Made by a program: the position numbers and the translations under genes. The notes below the pieces were generated by a model. The model made no database searches. It saw nothing but the letters and a program-made list of their open reading frames with translations, and had not been told where the DNA came from. From assembly GCA_963710355.1 (NCBI GenBank), contig CAVPZU010000001.1:558001-622000 (forward strand): a DNA stretch of 64,000 nt, given 5' to 3'. Within the stretch, counting starts at the first letter, position 1; each line of letters begins with the position of its first letter. This document shows, in pieces, positions 1-8,691 of this stretch. Source of the stretch: Fen-1359 sp963710355 (lineage in GTDB: Bacteria > Planctomycetota > Phycisphaerae > Sedimentisphaerales > Anaerobacaceae).

Positions 1-161
1 AGCAGCTTTTCGTTAACCTTTGTAGCGGTTCCCACAATCAGAATGTCGGCGTCATTTATCGCTTTGGGCGTAATCTCTCTGCCGTCCAAAAGCACGAGTT
101 CGCCAATCGACGAAAAGCCGTCAACAACAAAGGCAGTACTCTTATCAGCAACAATTTTCAT
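1..161 (-). CDS. pdxB: Erythronate-4-phosphate dehydrogenase, N-terminal part (runs off left edge)
   Basis: Reading leftwards from an ATG at 159-161, about 53 residues are visible before the window ends. They begin MKIVADKSTAFVVDGFSSIG and continue through LDGREITPKAINDADILIV to GTATKVNEKLL, which is the characteristic start of PdxB (MKIVADENI..., GR.IT...L.DADVLLVRS.TKVN). PdxB oxidises 4-phospho-D-erythronate in the DXP-dependent pyridoxal phosphate pathway. Only the front of the substrate-binding half is present; the NAD-binding Rossmann domain lies outside. The gene starts 37 bases beyond the stop of the radical-SAM gene and reads the same way, so the two probably share a transcript. Another 2-hydroxyacid dehydrogenase is possible, but the KVN-containing start favours PdxB. 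Confidence 0.72.
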   Translation of the reverse strand, partial: MKIVADKSTAFVVDGFSSIGELVLLDGREITPKAINDADILIVGTATKVNEKL

Positions 162-198
162 TACATTAACCACCAACACAGCCGCTTCGCGGCAAAAA

Positions 199-1230
199 CT
201 AAAGTTCAAAGCCTGCGATTTTCGCACCGCAATCGGGACAGGCCTTATCCTTAATTACATTGGAAAGGATTCTGTAGCCGATGCGGTCTATCAGCAATTT
301 GCCGCACTTGAAACATAGAGTCTTTTCCGTTTTTGAGCCTGGGACATTTCCGAGATATACATAATGCAGACCAGCCGCCCTGCCGATTTGGTAAGCCCGA
401 TCGAGAGTCTCCATCGGCGTCGGCTCGGAATCAAGCAATTTATACTGCGGATAAAACCGGCTGATATGCCAGGGGACATCCGGGCCAGCCTTTGTTGCCA
501 GAAATTCTGCCAGCTTTTTTAATTCATCTTCGGAATCATTTTCACCCGGCACAAGCAGCGTGGTAATCTCCATCCAGATATTCGTATTCTTTGCAATGTA
601 TTCAATCGTATCGAGCACCGGCTGCAATTTAGACTTGCAAAGCCGCCTGTAATAATCTTCGCTGAAGGCCTTGAGGTCAACGTTTATGCCGTCGAGCCAT
701 TCTTTGGCAAAATCAATCGCCTCTTTGGTTTGGTAACTATTGCTGACAAAGACATTGGCCAGGCCTTTTTGTTTTGCAAGCCTGCCACAATCGGCTGCAA
801 GCTCCATAAAAATAGTCGGCTCGGTATAGGTGTAGGCGATTGATTTGCAGCCTGTCTGAACTGCTTCGTCAACAATTTTTTGAGGGCTTATGGCCTGTCC
901 GTCGATGGAGCCTTGCTCGACAGCAGCCTGACTTATCTGCCAGTTCTGGCAGAAATCGCAGCGGAAGTTGCAGCCAACGGTTGCGATGGAGAAACTCTTT
1001 GAGCCGGGCTGAAAATGAAAGAGAGGCTTTTTCTCAATCGGGTCAACATTTGCCGAGCAGACCTTGTAGTAATTGAGCGAATAAAGGACGCCGTCGATAT
1101 TTTTCCGCACGGCACAAAAACCCAATTTGCCATCGGCAATCAGGCAGCGATGTGCGCATAACTTGCACCGCACCTTCTTATCCGGCGCCTCGTCCCACAA
1201 CACCGCCTTTTTCAAACTTTCCTTTTCCAT
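199..1230 (-). CDS. amrS: AmmeMemoRadiSam system radical SAM enzyme
   Basis: This 343-residue protein belongs to the PflA-like radical SAM family, AmrS branch. The cluster-binding motif CNFRCDFC (CxxxCxxC) sits near residue 87. An N-terminal cysteine set (CKLCAHRC, then GFC) and a C-terminal CFKCG...CPDCG pair look like zinc-binding accessory sites. In many bacteria and archaea AmrS is encoded near Memo and AMMECR1 proteins; its substrate is not established, and neither partner is visible here. The family usually has about 330-350 residues, so the gene is full length. It is followed at once by pdxB on the same strand. The start is the first ATG of the frame, with no strong ribosome-binding site in front. 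A pyruvate formate-lyase activase is less likely because of the flanking cysteine pairs. Confidence 0.85.
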   Translation of the reverse strand: MEKESLKKAVLWDEAPDKKVRCKLCAHRCLIADGKLGFCAVRKNIDGVLYSLNYYKVCSANVDPIEKKPLFHFQPGSKSFSIATVGCNFRCDFCQNWQISQAAVEQGSIDGQAISPQKIVDEAVQTGCKSIAYTYTEPTIFMELAADCGRLAKQKGLANVFVSNSYQTKEAIDFAKEWLDGINVDLKAFSEDYYRRLCKSKLQPVLDTIEYIAKNTNIWMEITTLLVPGENDSEDELKKLAEFLATKAGPDVPWHISRFYPQYKLLDSEPTPMETLDRAYQIGRAAGLHYVYLGNVPGSKTEKTLCFKCGKLLIDRIGYRILSNVIKDKACPDCGAKIAGFEL

Positions 1231-1395
1231 AATAATCGGTTTTCTGCAAACTTTCTTTTATTTTTGCTAACCTAAATATATAGAATAGGAGGGACAAAAT
1301 CAAATAATCTATTTTGGTGAGAATCAAAAATGCGAATTTGAATTTTTTTCTGGTCTATTCTGAACTGTGACTTTTAATTTTGCATTTTGAGATTG

Positions 1396-1535
1396 CTTTG
1401 TAGAAAAGATAGCGTTTGTCATTGCGAGGAAGCCCCGGGTAATCGGGGCGACCGAAGCAATCTCTAACATAATGAACGGTTAGATTGCTTCGTCCGCCTG
1501 CGGCGGACTCGCAATGACAGCGTTTCTACAGAGCA
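1396..1535. repeat. Imperfect inverted repeat in the pdxB/amrS-atp spacer
   Basis: In the 386-base gap between amrS and atpC, left-arm text TTGTAGAAA...GCGTTTGTCATTGCGAG (about 1398-1428) reappears inverted as CTCGCAATGACAGCG...TTTCTACA (about 1509-1530). The interior contains CCCCGGGTAATCGGGG and the palindrome TCCGCCTGCGGCGGA, a common small spacer palindrome in this window. The TGTCATTGCGAG / GAAGCAATCT style is typical of MITE-like dispersed repeats. No coding potential is seen in 1231-1616. A possible ATP-operon terminator lies near 1562-1600, but it lacks a convincing T tract. Confidence 0.6.
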
Positions 1536-1616
1536 TTTTGAAATTTGAAATTTTTACCCCCCTCCCTGACGGTCGGGGCTCTGCAACTCCCAATGCAGGA
1601 GTCAATATGACAAAAA

Positions 1617-2054
1617 CTAAACTGCCTTTTGGAGTTCGATGAGGCTTTCGAGGACTTTTGACCTGGCAAGCTCTTTATTGTATTCGGCTTTGCTTATGCC
1701 CTTATGGGTGAGCCGCTTCTGCTCCTTTTGTCTGATATGCTCAATCTGTTCGCCGGAGAGGCCATCGATGCTGACGGCATCGTATGCAACAACTTTGAGC
1801 AGATTGGATGCGAAAAGCGCAAAGCCCCCGTCAATCATCAGGAATAACGGCTTCTGGAGGGCATTCAATTCAGAGGAGACATTTTTTATCTCCATAATAC
1901 CCAGGCCGAGCGCACAAAACATCGGCATATGATTGCGCAGTATTCCCCGCTGGCCGTCGTGGGCAGGGATGATAACCGAATCGGATGCACAATCCAGCAG
2001 TTTGCCGGAAGGTGCAATAACAACACACTGAAATGTCGCTGATGAGTTTTCCAC
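1617..2054 (-). CDS. atpC: F-type ATP synthase epsilon subunit
   Basis: This 145-residue protein has the epsilon beta-sandwich (residues about 5-90, with FQCVVIAPSGKLLDCASDSVIIPAHDGQRGILRNHMPM) followed by a short helical C-terminus rich in Arg, Lys and Glu. Epsilon is part of the central stalk of F1, binds gamma, and can inhibit ATP hydrolysis through its C-terminal helices. It is the last gene of the atp operon, 45 bases after atpD, as in most bacteria. The length is normal. Confidence 0.92.
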   Translation of the reverse strand: MENSSATFQCVVIAPSGKLLDCASDSVIIPAHDGQRGILRNHMPMFCALGLGIMEIKNVSSELNALQKPLFLMIDGGFALFASNLLKVVAYDAVSIDGLSGEQIEHIRQKEQKRLTHKGISKAEYNKELARSKVLESLIELQKAV

Positions 2055-2099
2055 TTTCGTCCCTCGTAGTAGTCCTACGGAGAATGGGGCGGTTATAGT

Positions 2100-3527
2100 T
2101 TATCTTGATTTAAGTTTCTGTGCCTTCTGGGCGGCTTCTTCAACAGTGCCGACATACATAAAGGCCTCTTCGGGCAAGTGGTCCCATTTTCCTTCACAAA
2201 TTTCCTTGCAGCTTCGCACGGTATCGTTTTTGTCAACGTATTTTCCTTCGAGGCCTGTAAATTGTTTGGTGACGAGGAACGGCTGGGAGAAGAAGCGTTC
2301 GAGCCTACGTGCCCGCCAGACGATTACCTGGTCTTCCTTGCTCAGCTCATCGACGCCCAAAATTGCGATAATGTCCTGCAGGTCGTGATATCGCTGGAGA
2401 TATTCGAGGACTTTCTGGGCAACATCGTAATGCTCCTTGCCGACAATGTTGGCATCGAGGATTCGCGAGGTGCTTTCGAGGGGGTCAACGGCAGGATAAA
2501 TGCCTTTTTCCGTGATAGAACGTTTCAGGACGGCAAACGAATCGAGGTGAGCGAAAGCTGTAACAGCGGCGGGGTCGGTGAGGTCATCAGCAGGGACATA
2601 AATGGCCTGAACAGATGTGATGGCACCGGTCCTTGTTGAGGCGATTCTTTCCTGAAGCTGTCCCATCTCGGTAGAAAGGGTTGGCTGATAACCAACTGCG
2701 GAAGGTATTCTGCCGAGCAGTGCGGAGACTTCCGAGCCTGCCTGAGAAAATCTGAAGATATTATCGATGAAAAGCAGGGTTTGTCCGAGGTTGCTATCGC
2801 GAAAGTATTCTGCCATAGTCATAGCGGTAAGAGCGACCCGCAGCCTTGCACCCGGAGGCTCATTCATTTGACCAAAAATCAGACAGGTATGGTCAAGGAC
2901 AGTATCTTCGCTATCAGCAATATGTGTGCGCTGCATTTCGAGCCAGAGGTCATTTCCCTCACGAGTTCTTTCACCGACGCCCGCAAAGACGGAGAAGCCG
3001 CCGTGTTTAGTTGCGATTCTTGCGATAAGCTCCTGGACTACGACTGTTTTACCGACGCCGGCACCGCCGAAAAGGCCTGTCTTTCCGCCAAGGACGAACG
3101 GACAGAGCAGGTCGATAACCTTTATGCCGGTCTCAAACATCTCGGTTCTGGGCAGCAGTTCCGTTAATAGCGGAGGCTCGCGATGAATCGGTTTTTTCTG
3201 AGCAGTGTTGACCGGTCCCTTTTCGTCAATTGGCTCTCCGAGGAGATTAAATACCCTGCCGAGCGTCTCCTGACCAACCGGGACCATTAAAGGCTGGCCG
3301 GTATCGATTACCTCCATACCGCGGCGAAGTCCGAGTGCGCTGCCGAGTGAAATGGCCCTTACGTGTCCGCCGCCGAGATGCTGCTGAACCTCGGCAATCA
3401 ATGTTTGCTGACCTTTTCCGAGGTCGGCGGTAATTTCGAGGGCGTTGTAGATAGCCGGTGCGTTCTGGGGTTCAAAAGCCGCATCCAAAACGCTTCCAAT
3501 AACCTGGATAATTTTACCTTTATTCAT
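2100..3527 (-). CDS. atpD: F-type ATP synthase beta subunit
   Basis: The catalytic beta subunit of F1, 475 residues, is a full-length member of a very conserved family. The Walker A loop GGAGVGKT is at about residues 154-161. The Walker B region LLFIDNIFRFSQAGSEVSALLGRIPSAVGYQPTL follows, and the DELSKEDQ motif (DELSEED in most species), which contacts gamma, is near residue 390. It hydrolyses or makes ATP in the alpha3-beta3 ring in the cytoplasm. The start overlaps the end of atpG by 8 bases, which suggests translational coupling. Confidence 0.98.
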   Translation of the reverse strand: MNKGKIIQVIGSVLDAAFEPQNAPAIYNALEITADLGKGQQTLIAEVQQHLGGGHVRAISLGSALGLRRGMEVIDTGQPLMVPVGQETLGRVFNLLGEPIDEKGPVNTAQKKPIHREPPLLTELLPRTEMFETGIKVIDLLCPFVLGGKTGLFGGAGVGKTVVVQELIARIATKHGGFSVFAGVGERTREGNDLWLEMQRTHIADSEDTVLDHTCLIFGQMNEPPGARLRVALTAMTMAEYFRDSNLGQTLLFIDNIFRFSQAGSEVSALLGRIPSAVGYQPTLSTEMGQLQERIASTRTGAITSVQAIYVPADDLTDPAAVTAFAHLDSFAVLKRSITEKGIYPAVDPLESTSRILDANIVGKEHYDVAQKVLEYLQRYHDLQDIIAILGVDELSKEDQVIVWRARRLERFFSQPFLVTKQFTGLEGKYVDKNDTVRSCKEICEGKWDHLPEEAFMYVGTVEEAAQKAQKLKSR

Positions 3528-4419
3528 TGTGAACGACTCCGGTAGGCCCGATTATATCGAGCAGTTCCGCGGTAATATGTGTTTGTCTTGCCCTGTTATA
3601 GTCGCCTTTGAGCTGTCTTATCATATCATTTGCATTTTTTGTGGCGCTTCTCATCGCAATCATCCGTGCGATGTGTTCGGAAAGAACGGCCTCCATAAAA
3701 CAGTTCTGAATGGCAGAGCGGATAATCATTTTCGCAAGGTCTTCAATGGCTTCGTCTGCAGCAGGTGAGAGGAAGAAGTCCTCAATTGTGTAATCCCATG
3801 GCCAGATTACCTTTGACCTTGTAGCAAGGTCATCAATCAGCTCCGCGAGCGGCAAAACGGTGAGGGTTTGTGCCTGCTGACTTGTCACAGAGTAAAATCG
3901 CATATAGATGATGCCGAAAAAATCGAGCCTGCCTGCCATATATTCACCGGAGAAGAACTGCGAAATCTCGTCGAGCTGGGAATCGGTGGGCATTTCCTGA
4001 ATATCGTTATAAGCCTTTGCAGGTTTTATATTATGAGAATTAAGGATATGAATCAGCCTTGCCCCTGTTGCATAGATGTCCAGTTTTTTTCCACGTTCAT
4101 TTGCTTCACGAAAATGTTCAATGACGAGGCGGCAGATGCGATTATTGAATGAGCCGCAAAGCCCTCTGTCGGAACCGATTGATAGGAGTGCGGTTTTGCC
4201 TGATGAATTCTCCTTCAAAAGAGGATGATTAACGGGTTCGGGGGAACTAATCAGCAGAAAGGCAGCCTGAGCGAGGGCGTCATAAAAATCGACGGTGTCA
4301 GACAATTTTTCACGGTAAGCCTTGTATTTGGCAGTGGACATCATCTCCATCGTCCGCGTAATTCTGCAGATATTGGTGATGGCCCTGAGCCTGGAAAGTA
4401 TTTGTCTTACTGACGCCAT
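3520..4419 (-). CDS. atpG: F-type ATP synthase gamma subunit
   Basis: The 299-residue central rotor shaft begins MASVRQILSRLRAITNICRITRTMEMMSTAKYK, the typical gamma N-terminal helix. It ends with the matching C-terminal coiled-coil helix (AMRSATKNANDMI). The conserved GSDRGLCGSFN segment near residue 83 confirms the family. Gamma transmits rotation of the c ring to the beta catalytic sites. It overlaps atpA by one base upstream and atpD by eight bases downstream. Confidence 0.96.
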   Translation of the reverse strand: MASVRQILSRLRAITNICRITRTMEMMSTAKYKAYREKLSDTVDFYDALAQAAFLLISSPEPVNHPLLKENSSGKTALLSIGSDRGLCGSFNNRICRLVIEHFREANERGKKLDIYATGARLIHILNSHNIKPAKAYNDIQEMPTDSQLDEISQFFSGEYMAGRLDFFGIIYMRFYSVTSQQAQTLTVLPLAELIDDLATRSKVIWPWDYTIEDFFLSPAADEAIEDLAKMIIRSAIQNCFMEAVLSEHIARMIAMRSATKNANDMIRQLKGDYNRARQTHITAELLDIIGPTGVVHNE

Positions 4420-5942
4420 TACTTTAGAGAACCTGATTTAGACATTGTTTTGAATGTGCCGAACGCATCTTTAATTTTTTCGGCAAGAGAATCTTCGAAT
4501 TTTCCAGTTTTGTCGATTTCCTCGATATAATCGGGATGCTTCGATGTGAGCCAATCGAGGAAGGCAGTCATAAAAGAGCTTACCTCCTTTAGCGGAATAT
4601 CGTCGAAAAGCCCTGTGGAACCGGCGTAAATCGTTATGACCTGCTGGCCAACGCTCATAGGGGAAAACTGCGGCTGCTTGAGAAGCTCGACCATACGGTT
4701 GCCGCGGTCAAGCTGAGCCTGTGAAGAAGCATCAAGCTCGGTTCCCATTCGGGCAAAATCCTGCAGCTCACGATGAGCGGCCAGTTCGAGCCGCAATCTT
4801 GCAGCGACCTTTTTCATTGCGTCGACCTGGGCATTTCCGCCCACCCTGCTTACACTGATGCCGACATCGATAGCAGGCCTGATGCCGGCGTAAAATAAAT
4901 CCTTGTCTAAATAAATCTGACCGTCGGTAATGGAGATAACGTTTGTCGGGATATAAGCAGAAATCTGGTGTTCGAGGGTTTCAACTATTGGCAGAGCCGT
5001 CATTGAGCCGCCGCCGAGCCGGTCGGAAAGTTTTGCGCTTCGTTCGAGCAGTCTGCTGTGCAGATAAAAGACGTCTCCCGGGTATGCCTCTCTTCCCGGG
5101 GGCCTTCGCAAGAGCAGACTTAACTGTCTGTATGCAACAGCGTGCTTGCTCAAATCATCATAAATGCAGAGGGTATCCCGATGCTTTTCATACATAAAAT
5201 ATTCGGCGAGGGTGCAGCCGGCATAAGGTGCGATATACTGCATAGGGGCTCTGTAGGCAGCAGAGGCAATGATGACCGTTGTGTAATCCATTGCGCCGTA
5301 TCGTTTGAGCATATCGACGATTTCAGCGATGGTGGATTCTTTTTGCCCGATAGCGACGTAAATGCAGATTACATTTTTGTCTTTCTGGTTTATAATGGTA
5401 TCGAGAGCAATAGAGGTTTTCCCTGTTTTCCTGTCGCCGATGATAAGTTCCCGCTGACCTCTGCCTATAGGAATCATAGAATCTATACTTTTAATGCCCG
5501 TCTGAAGCGGCTTCTTTACGGGCTGCCTTTGTGCAATTCCCGGGGCGTCTGTCTCAATCCAGCGAAAGGTGTGCGTTTCAACGGCAGGTCCGCCGTCAAT
5601 AGGCTGACAGAGAGAATTAACAACCCTGCCGAGCAGGGCATCGCCAACGGGGATGGAAAGCAATTTACCCGTGGAACGGACATCCGAGCCTTCCCGAACG
5701 TGGGCGAAGTCGCCATAGATAACGGCGCCGACGCAGTTTTCTTCGAGGTTGAAAACTTCGCCCGGGACACCGTTTTCAAACTCGAGCATTTCGCCGGCCA
5801 TTACATCATCAAGCCCGTAAATACGAGCGATGCCGTCGCCAACCTCGACGACGCGTCCGACCTTTGATATATCGAGCTTTGATTTGTATTGTTTTATCTC
5901 TTCCTTGAGAATGTTGCTTACTTCATTAATATCAAACTTCAT
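4419..5942 (-). CDS. atpA: F-type ATP synthase alpha subunit
   Basis: This 507-residue non-catalytic nucleotide-binding subunit has its P-loop GDRKTGKT at about residues 169-176 and the family signature PGREAYPGDVFYLHSRLLERS in the middle. It alternates with beta in the F1 hexamer. The N-terminal residues (INEVSNILKEEIKQYK) form the helix that docks the delta subunit. The gene overlaps atpH by 11 bases. Length and motifs are ordinary. Confidence 0.98.
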   Translation of the reverse strand: MKFDINEVSNILKEEIKQYKSKLDISKVGRVVEVGDGIARIYGLDDVMAGEMLEFENGVPGEVFNLEENCVGAVIYGDFAHVREGSDVRSTGKLLSIPVGDALLGRVVNSLCQPIDGGPAVETHTFRWIETDAPGIAQRQPVKKPLQTGIKSIDSMIPIGRGQRELIIGDRKTGKTSIALDTIINQKDKNVICIYVAIGQKESTIAEIVDMLKRYGAMDYTTVIIASAAYRAPMQYIAPYAGCTLAEYFMYEKHRDTLCIYDDLSKHAVAYRQLSLLLRRPPGREAYPGDVFYLHSRLLERSAKLSDRLGGGSMTALPIVETLEHQISAYIPTNVISITDGQIYLDKDLFYAGIRPAIDVGISVSRVGGNAQVDAMKKVAARLRLELAAHRELQDFARMGTELDASSQAQLDRGNRMVELLKQPQFSPMSVGQQVITIYAGSTGLFDDIPLKEVSSFMTAFLDWLTSKHPDYIEEIDKTGKFEDSLAEKIKDAFGTFKTMSKSGSLK

Positions 5943-6528
5943 CGATTCTTCCCCGTTCTCTGCAGTAATTTTTTACGGTTTTAACGGTTTCAGCGAGCCG
6001 TCTTCTGACGGAATTATCAACGACATTTTCGCCATAACGGATAATTACGCCGCCTATAATCGACGGGTCAACAATAACTCTCAACTCGATATTCTTTTTG
6101 ATGGACGCTGCTATTTGATGCGAGAGATTGCGTATTCGCTCATCGCTGAGCGGTTCGCTCACCGTTGCGACGACCGAACAGCAATGGTAATTGTCAAACC
6201 ACAATTTGCCGTATCTGTCTATCATAAAGGGCAGATACGCTGCTCGGCCATTTTTCATCACAACGAAAAGGAAATTCATTGTCAGTTGTGTAAGACGGTC
6301 GCTGAAGACTTTTAGAATAAGCTCATTTTTTGTCTGGGCATTAAAATAAGGTGATGCCAGAAAGACTAAAAAGTTCTCTTCCTTATCGGCAAACTTCATC
6401 AGGGCATCGAGGTCGGTTTTGACGTCGTCAATTGTTTTCTGCTCGGTTGCGAGCGAAAAAATTGCCTGGGCATAAACTTGACCTATGCGAAAGCCGCTGC
6501 CGGTTGAAGCCAAATCTAAATTCGTCAT
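5932..6528 (-). CDS. atpH: F-type ATP synthase delta subunit
   Basis: This 198-residue protein is the delta (OSCP-type) subunit that joins the peripheral stalk to the top of F1. It has the N-terminal six-helix domain (YAQAIFSLATEQKTIDDVKTDL...) and the C-terminal region ELRVIVDPSIIGGVIIRYGENVVDNSVRRRL, which matches the conserved delta ending. It sits between atpF and atpA in the canonical order and overlaps atpF by 4 bases. Confidence 0.92.
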   Translation of the reverse strand: MTNLDLASTGSGFRIGQVYAQAIFSLATEQKTIDDVKTDLDALMKFADKEENFLVFLASPYFNAQTKNELILKVFSDRLTQLTMNFLFVVMKNGRAAYLPFMIDRYGKLWFDNYHCCSVVATVSEPLSDERIRNLSHQIAASIKKNIELRVIVDPSIIGGVIIRYGENVVDNSVRRRLAETVKTVKNYCRERGRIDEV

Positions 6529-7082
6529 GGCGAGCTCTCCTGCCTAAGTTTCGCCACAGCCTCGTCGATAAGCTGCTGATTATCCTCTTTGGTGACAGTC
6601 CTTTCAAGCACTTTTGTGCCGACAGCAAGGATAACGTCGGCTGATTGCTGCCAGATATGCTCTGAGAATGCCGCCCGTGCATTTTTGATATCCTCATCGG
6701 ATTTTCGTTTTATCTCCAGAGCCTGCCGCTGAGCCTTTTGCTCAATCTGCTGCGAGCGAAGCATAGCCTGGTCGGTGGCATCTTTGACAATCTGCAGGGC
6801 CTGCTGTTTGTGTTCGTCGAGAATTTTATCAGCCTGCTGTCGAGTCTGGTGTGCAGCCTGAATCTGATGAGAAATGTGGTCTCCCCTCGCTTTGAGATTT
6901 GCAAGGAGCGGCTTCCAGGCAAATTTGGCCAGCAGAATAAACAGAGCTGCAAAGGCAAGGACGGTCCACAAAGCATCAGCGAAGGTGCCGTTGAAAATCC
7001 CCTGTTCGGAGGCCGAGTGGGCTTCTTCCGCAAAGGCGTCTGAGCAGACAATTAACAAAACTAAAATGAACAATTTTTTCAT
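6525..7082 (-). CDS. atpF: F-type ATP synthase b subunit (with signal-like N-terminus)
   Basis: The peripheral-stalk b subunit has about 185 residues when started at the ATG at 7080-7082. The longer frame, starting at 7121, would overlap atpE by 31 bases. The internal ATG opens MKKLFILVLLIVCSDAFAEE, has an AGAG-type ribosome-binding site, and lies 8 bases past the atpE stop. The N-terminus looks like a signal peptide. It is followed by the membrane helix (ALWTVLAFAALFILLAKFAWKPLL) and a long charged helix that forms the stalk dimer. Extra signal-like leaders on b subunits are also known in other planctomycetes. Confidence 0.9.
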   Translation of the reverse strand: MKKLFILVLLIVCSDAFAEEAHSASEQGIFNGTFADALWTVLAFAALFILLAKFAWKPLLANLKARGDHISHQIQAAHQTRQQADKILDEHKQQALQIVKDATDQAMLRSQQIEQKAQRQALEIKRKSDEDIKNARAAFSEHIWQQSADVILAVGTKVLERTVTKEDNQQLIDEAVAKLRQESSP

Positions 7083-7090
7083 AGAGTCTC

Positions 7091-7363
7091 TTATTTGAGC
7101 CAGAATAGAACCAGAAAGCAAATCACGAGGGCGAAAAATGTGACACCTTCAATAAGGGCTGCTGCAATAATCATTGCCGGGAAGATTTTGCCGTGAGCTT
7201 CCGGCTGGCGACTGATAGACTCAACAGCCTTTCCGCCAATCTGGCCGATACCAAAACTGGCACCGAGGATTATCAGGCCGCAGCCGATTGCAACGCCCAA
7301 GAAAACCAGACTCGAAAGACCTTCTGCTACCGCCAGCAAACCGACACCTGCTAAATTTGCCAT
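7091..7363 (-). CDS. atpE: F-type ATP synthase c subunit
   Basis: The 90-residue proteolipid forms the c ring and has two membrane helices joined by the polar loop ESISRQPEAHGK (RQP motif). The ion-binding carboxylate is Glu72, in AALIEGVTFF. The residues that make the sodium site in Ilyobacter-type rings (Gln32 on helix 1, Ser/Thr just after the Glu) are not matched, so proton coupling is more likely. That is inference from motif comparison. It lies between atpB and atpF. Confidence 0.95.
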   Translation of the reverse strand: MANLAGVGLLAVAEGLSSLVFLGVAIGCGLIILGASFGIGQIGGKAVESISRQPEAHGKIFPAMIIAAALIEGVTFFALVICFLVLFWLK

Positions 7364-7391
7364 TTTATATAACCTCCAAATAAACTTTAAA

Positions 7392-8213
7392 CTAATGTTC
7401 AGTTTTTACGGAAAAACCAATATATAAGGTTGACAAAAAGGTAAATATATAGGCCTGAATAAAAGCGACGAGCAAATCCATCAGCGAAAGCACTGCGGCT
7501 GTAGAAATGGAGGCAGCCGCAACATAATAATTTTTGAAAATAAGAACCAGCCCTATGAAGGTGCCGATGAGCATATGTCCTGCCATAATGTTGGCAAAAA
7601 GTCGGATAGCAAGCGTTAAGGGGCGAATAAGCAGAGTAATCAGCTCCAAAACATATATAAAAGGCAATATCCACCACGGCACCGGCGGAGCCAGACTCAC
7701 AAGGTATGGGATAAACCCTTTGGTCTTTATACCGGCGATAATTGTAGTAAAGAATGTGACAACGGCCAAGGTGCCGGTTATCCAGATATTTGCGGTAGCA
7801 GCTCCTCCGAAATAACTGTTCTTTCCGGTTATCAGGGTAATAATCTTTTCGAGAGGCACCATACCGAGCAGATTAAGCGTGAGGACAAAGAAAAACAGCG
7901 TCCAAACAAAACTTATGAATTTGTCGGTGAACTCGCCGAGAATCGGCCTCGCAAGGTCCTCTCTTAAGAAAACACAAATGGCCTCGATGAGATTATACGG
8001 GCCGGTCGGAACTATCTTCCGAAACCGCACAATAACAGGAATGACAATAAGCAGCAAAAGGAATGCAAGAGCAATCACAAACATATGATTGCTTACCGTA
8101 AAAGACCAGCGACCTGCAGGAAAATGAAACAGCGTCTCCTCCGTCACCGGCGCCAGCGGATTAAATTCAGCCAAAACAGGTGTGCATAAATCGACAGTAA
8201 TCAAATAAACCAA
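7392..8213 (-). CDS. atpB: F-type ATP synthase a subunit
   Basis: This 273-residue membrane protein provides the ion half-channels of Fo. The essential arginine is Arg204, in the helix RPLTLAIRLFANIMAGHM. Five to six membrane segments are visible, starting near residue 43. The N-terminal 35 residues carry a periplasmic-type segment (FNPLAPVTEETLFHFP). The gene follows the AtpZ-like gene by 51 bases and precedes atpE. Confidence 0.95.
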   Translation of the reverse strand: MVYLITVDLCTPVLAEFNPLAPVTEETLFHFPAGRWSFTVSNHMFVIALAFLLLLIVIPVIVRFRKIVPTGPYNLIEAICVFLREDLARPILGEFTDKFISFVWTLFFFVLTLNLLGMVPLEKIITLITGKNSYFGGAATANIWITGTLAVVTFFTTIIAGIKTKGFIPYLVSLAPPVPWWILPFIYVLELITLLIRPLTLAIRLFANIMAGHMLIGTFIGLVLIFKNYYVAAASISTAAVLSLMDLLVAFIQAYIFTFLSTLYIGFSVKTEH

Positions 8214-8264
8214 CCTTAAATCGCAATATAACTCTACAGACCGTCAACGGCGCAGCATCAATGC

Positions 8265-8507
8265 TTACTGCCTCTTGTTATTATCGCCCTTTTTCCATAA
8301 ATCTTTAATGGTTGAATACATCATACCCAAAAAACCTACAAAAAAACCCACCAGGAGCAGCCATGGACTTGTCCCGAAATAGCCGTCAAGTCTATAGCCG
8401 ACATAACAGAAAAAACCAACCACGCCGCAAAATTCAAAACCAAAACCAAGCCATCTGTAATAGTCAACCTTATCGCCGCCCTTTTTTGGCTGTCCGTTCT
8501 GCTCCAT
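8265..8507 (-). CDS. AtpZ/AtpI-like small membrane protein at head of atp operon
   Basis: An 80-residue protein with two membrane helices (FEFCGVVGFFCYVGYRLDGYF and WLLLVGFFVGFLGMMYSTI) separated by a short turn. This matches the AtpZ / putative F0F1-ATPase subunit family, with the typical GYRLD..FGTSPW turn. These proteins are encoded first in many atp operons and are proposed to help c-ring assembly or Mg/Ca uptake. Its place upstream of atpB supports the call. The predicted promoter leaves a leader of only a few bases before this ATG. Confidence 0.8.
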   Translation of the reverse strand: MEQNGQPKKGGDKVDYYRWLGFGFEFCGVVGFFCYVGYRLDGYFGTSPWLLLVGFFVGFLGMMYSTIKDLWKKGDNNKRQ

Positions 8508-8519
8508 AATTTTACGATT

Positions 8520-8548
8520 TATAAAAATAGGCCGTATTTATCTGTCAA
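8520..8548 (-). promoter_or_regulatory. Sigma-70-type promoter for the ATP synthase operon
   Basis: On the minus strand, TTGACA (8543-8548) and TTTATA (8520-8525) are separated by exactly 17 bases. Transcription would start around 8512-8514, only about 5-7 bases before the atpZ-like ATG at 8507, so the message would be nearly leaderless. No ribosome-binding site is seen in front of that ATG. Confidence 0.6.
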
Positions 8549-8691
8549 TTCATACTTTATCGTCAAACAGACAGCACATTGACGAGTGTTTTTGGAAACA
8601 ATGCGCCGGCGTAAATAAAAGAAACGCCTTTACTTTTGCTGAAAGGATTGTTAATCAATTGTATGGTTCGACTGTTTTTTGGGAGCAGAAT

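Noticed and set aside
2178..2639. 153-residue plus-strand frame across atpD
   Set aside because: It lies wholly inside the conserved atpD gene on the other strand and has no family features.
5142..5867. 241-residue plus-strand frame across atpA
   Set aside because: Antisense shadow of atpA, one of the best conserved genes of the window.
7091..7363. Sodium-coupled ATP synthase c subunit
   Set aside because: The Ilyobacter-type Gln on helix 1 and Ser/Thr after the ion-binding Glu are not at matching positions; AALIEGV fits proton coupling.
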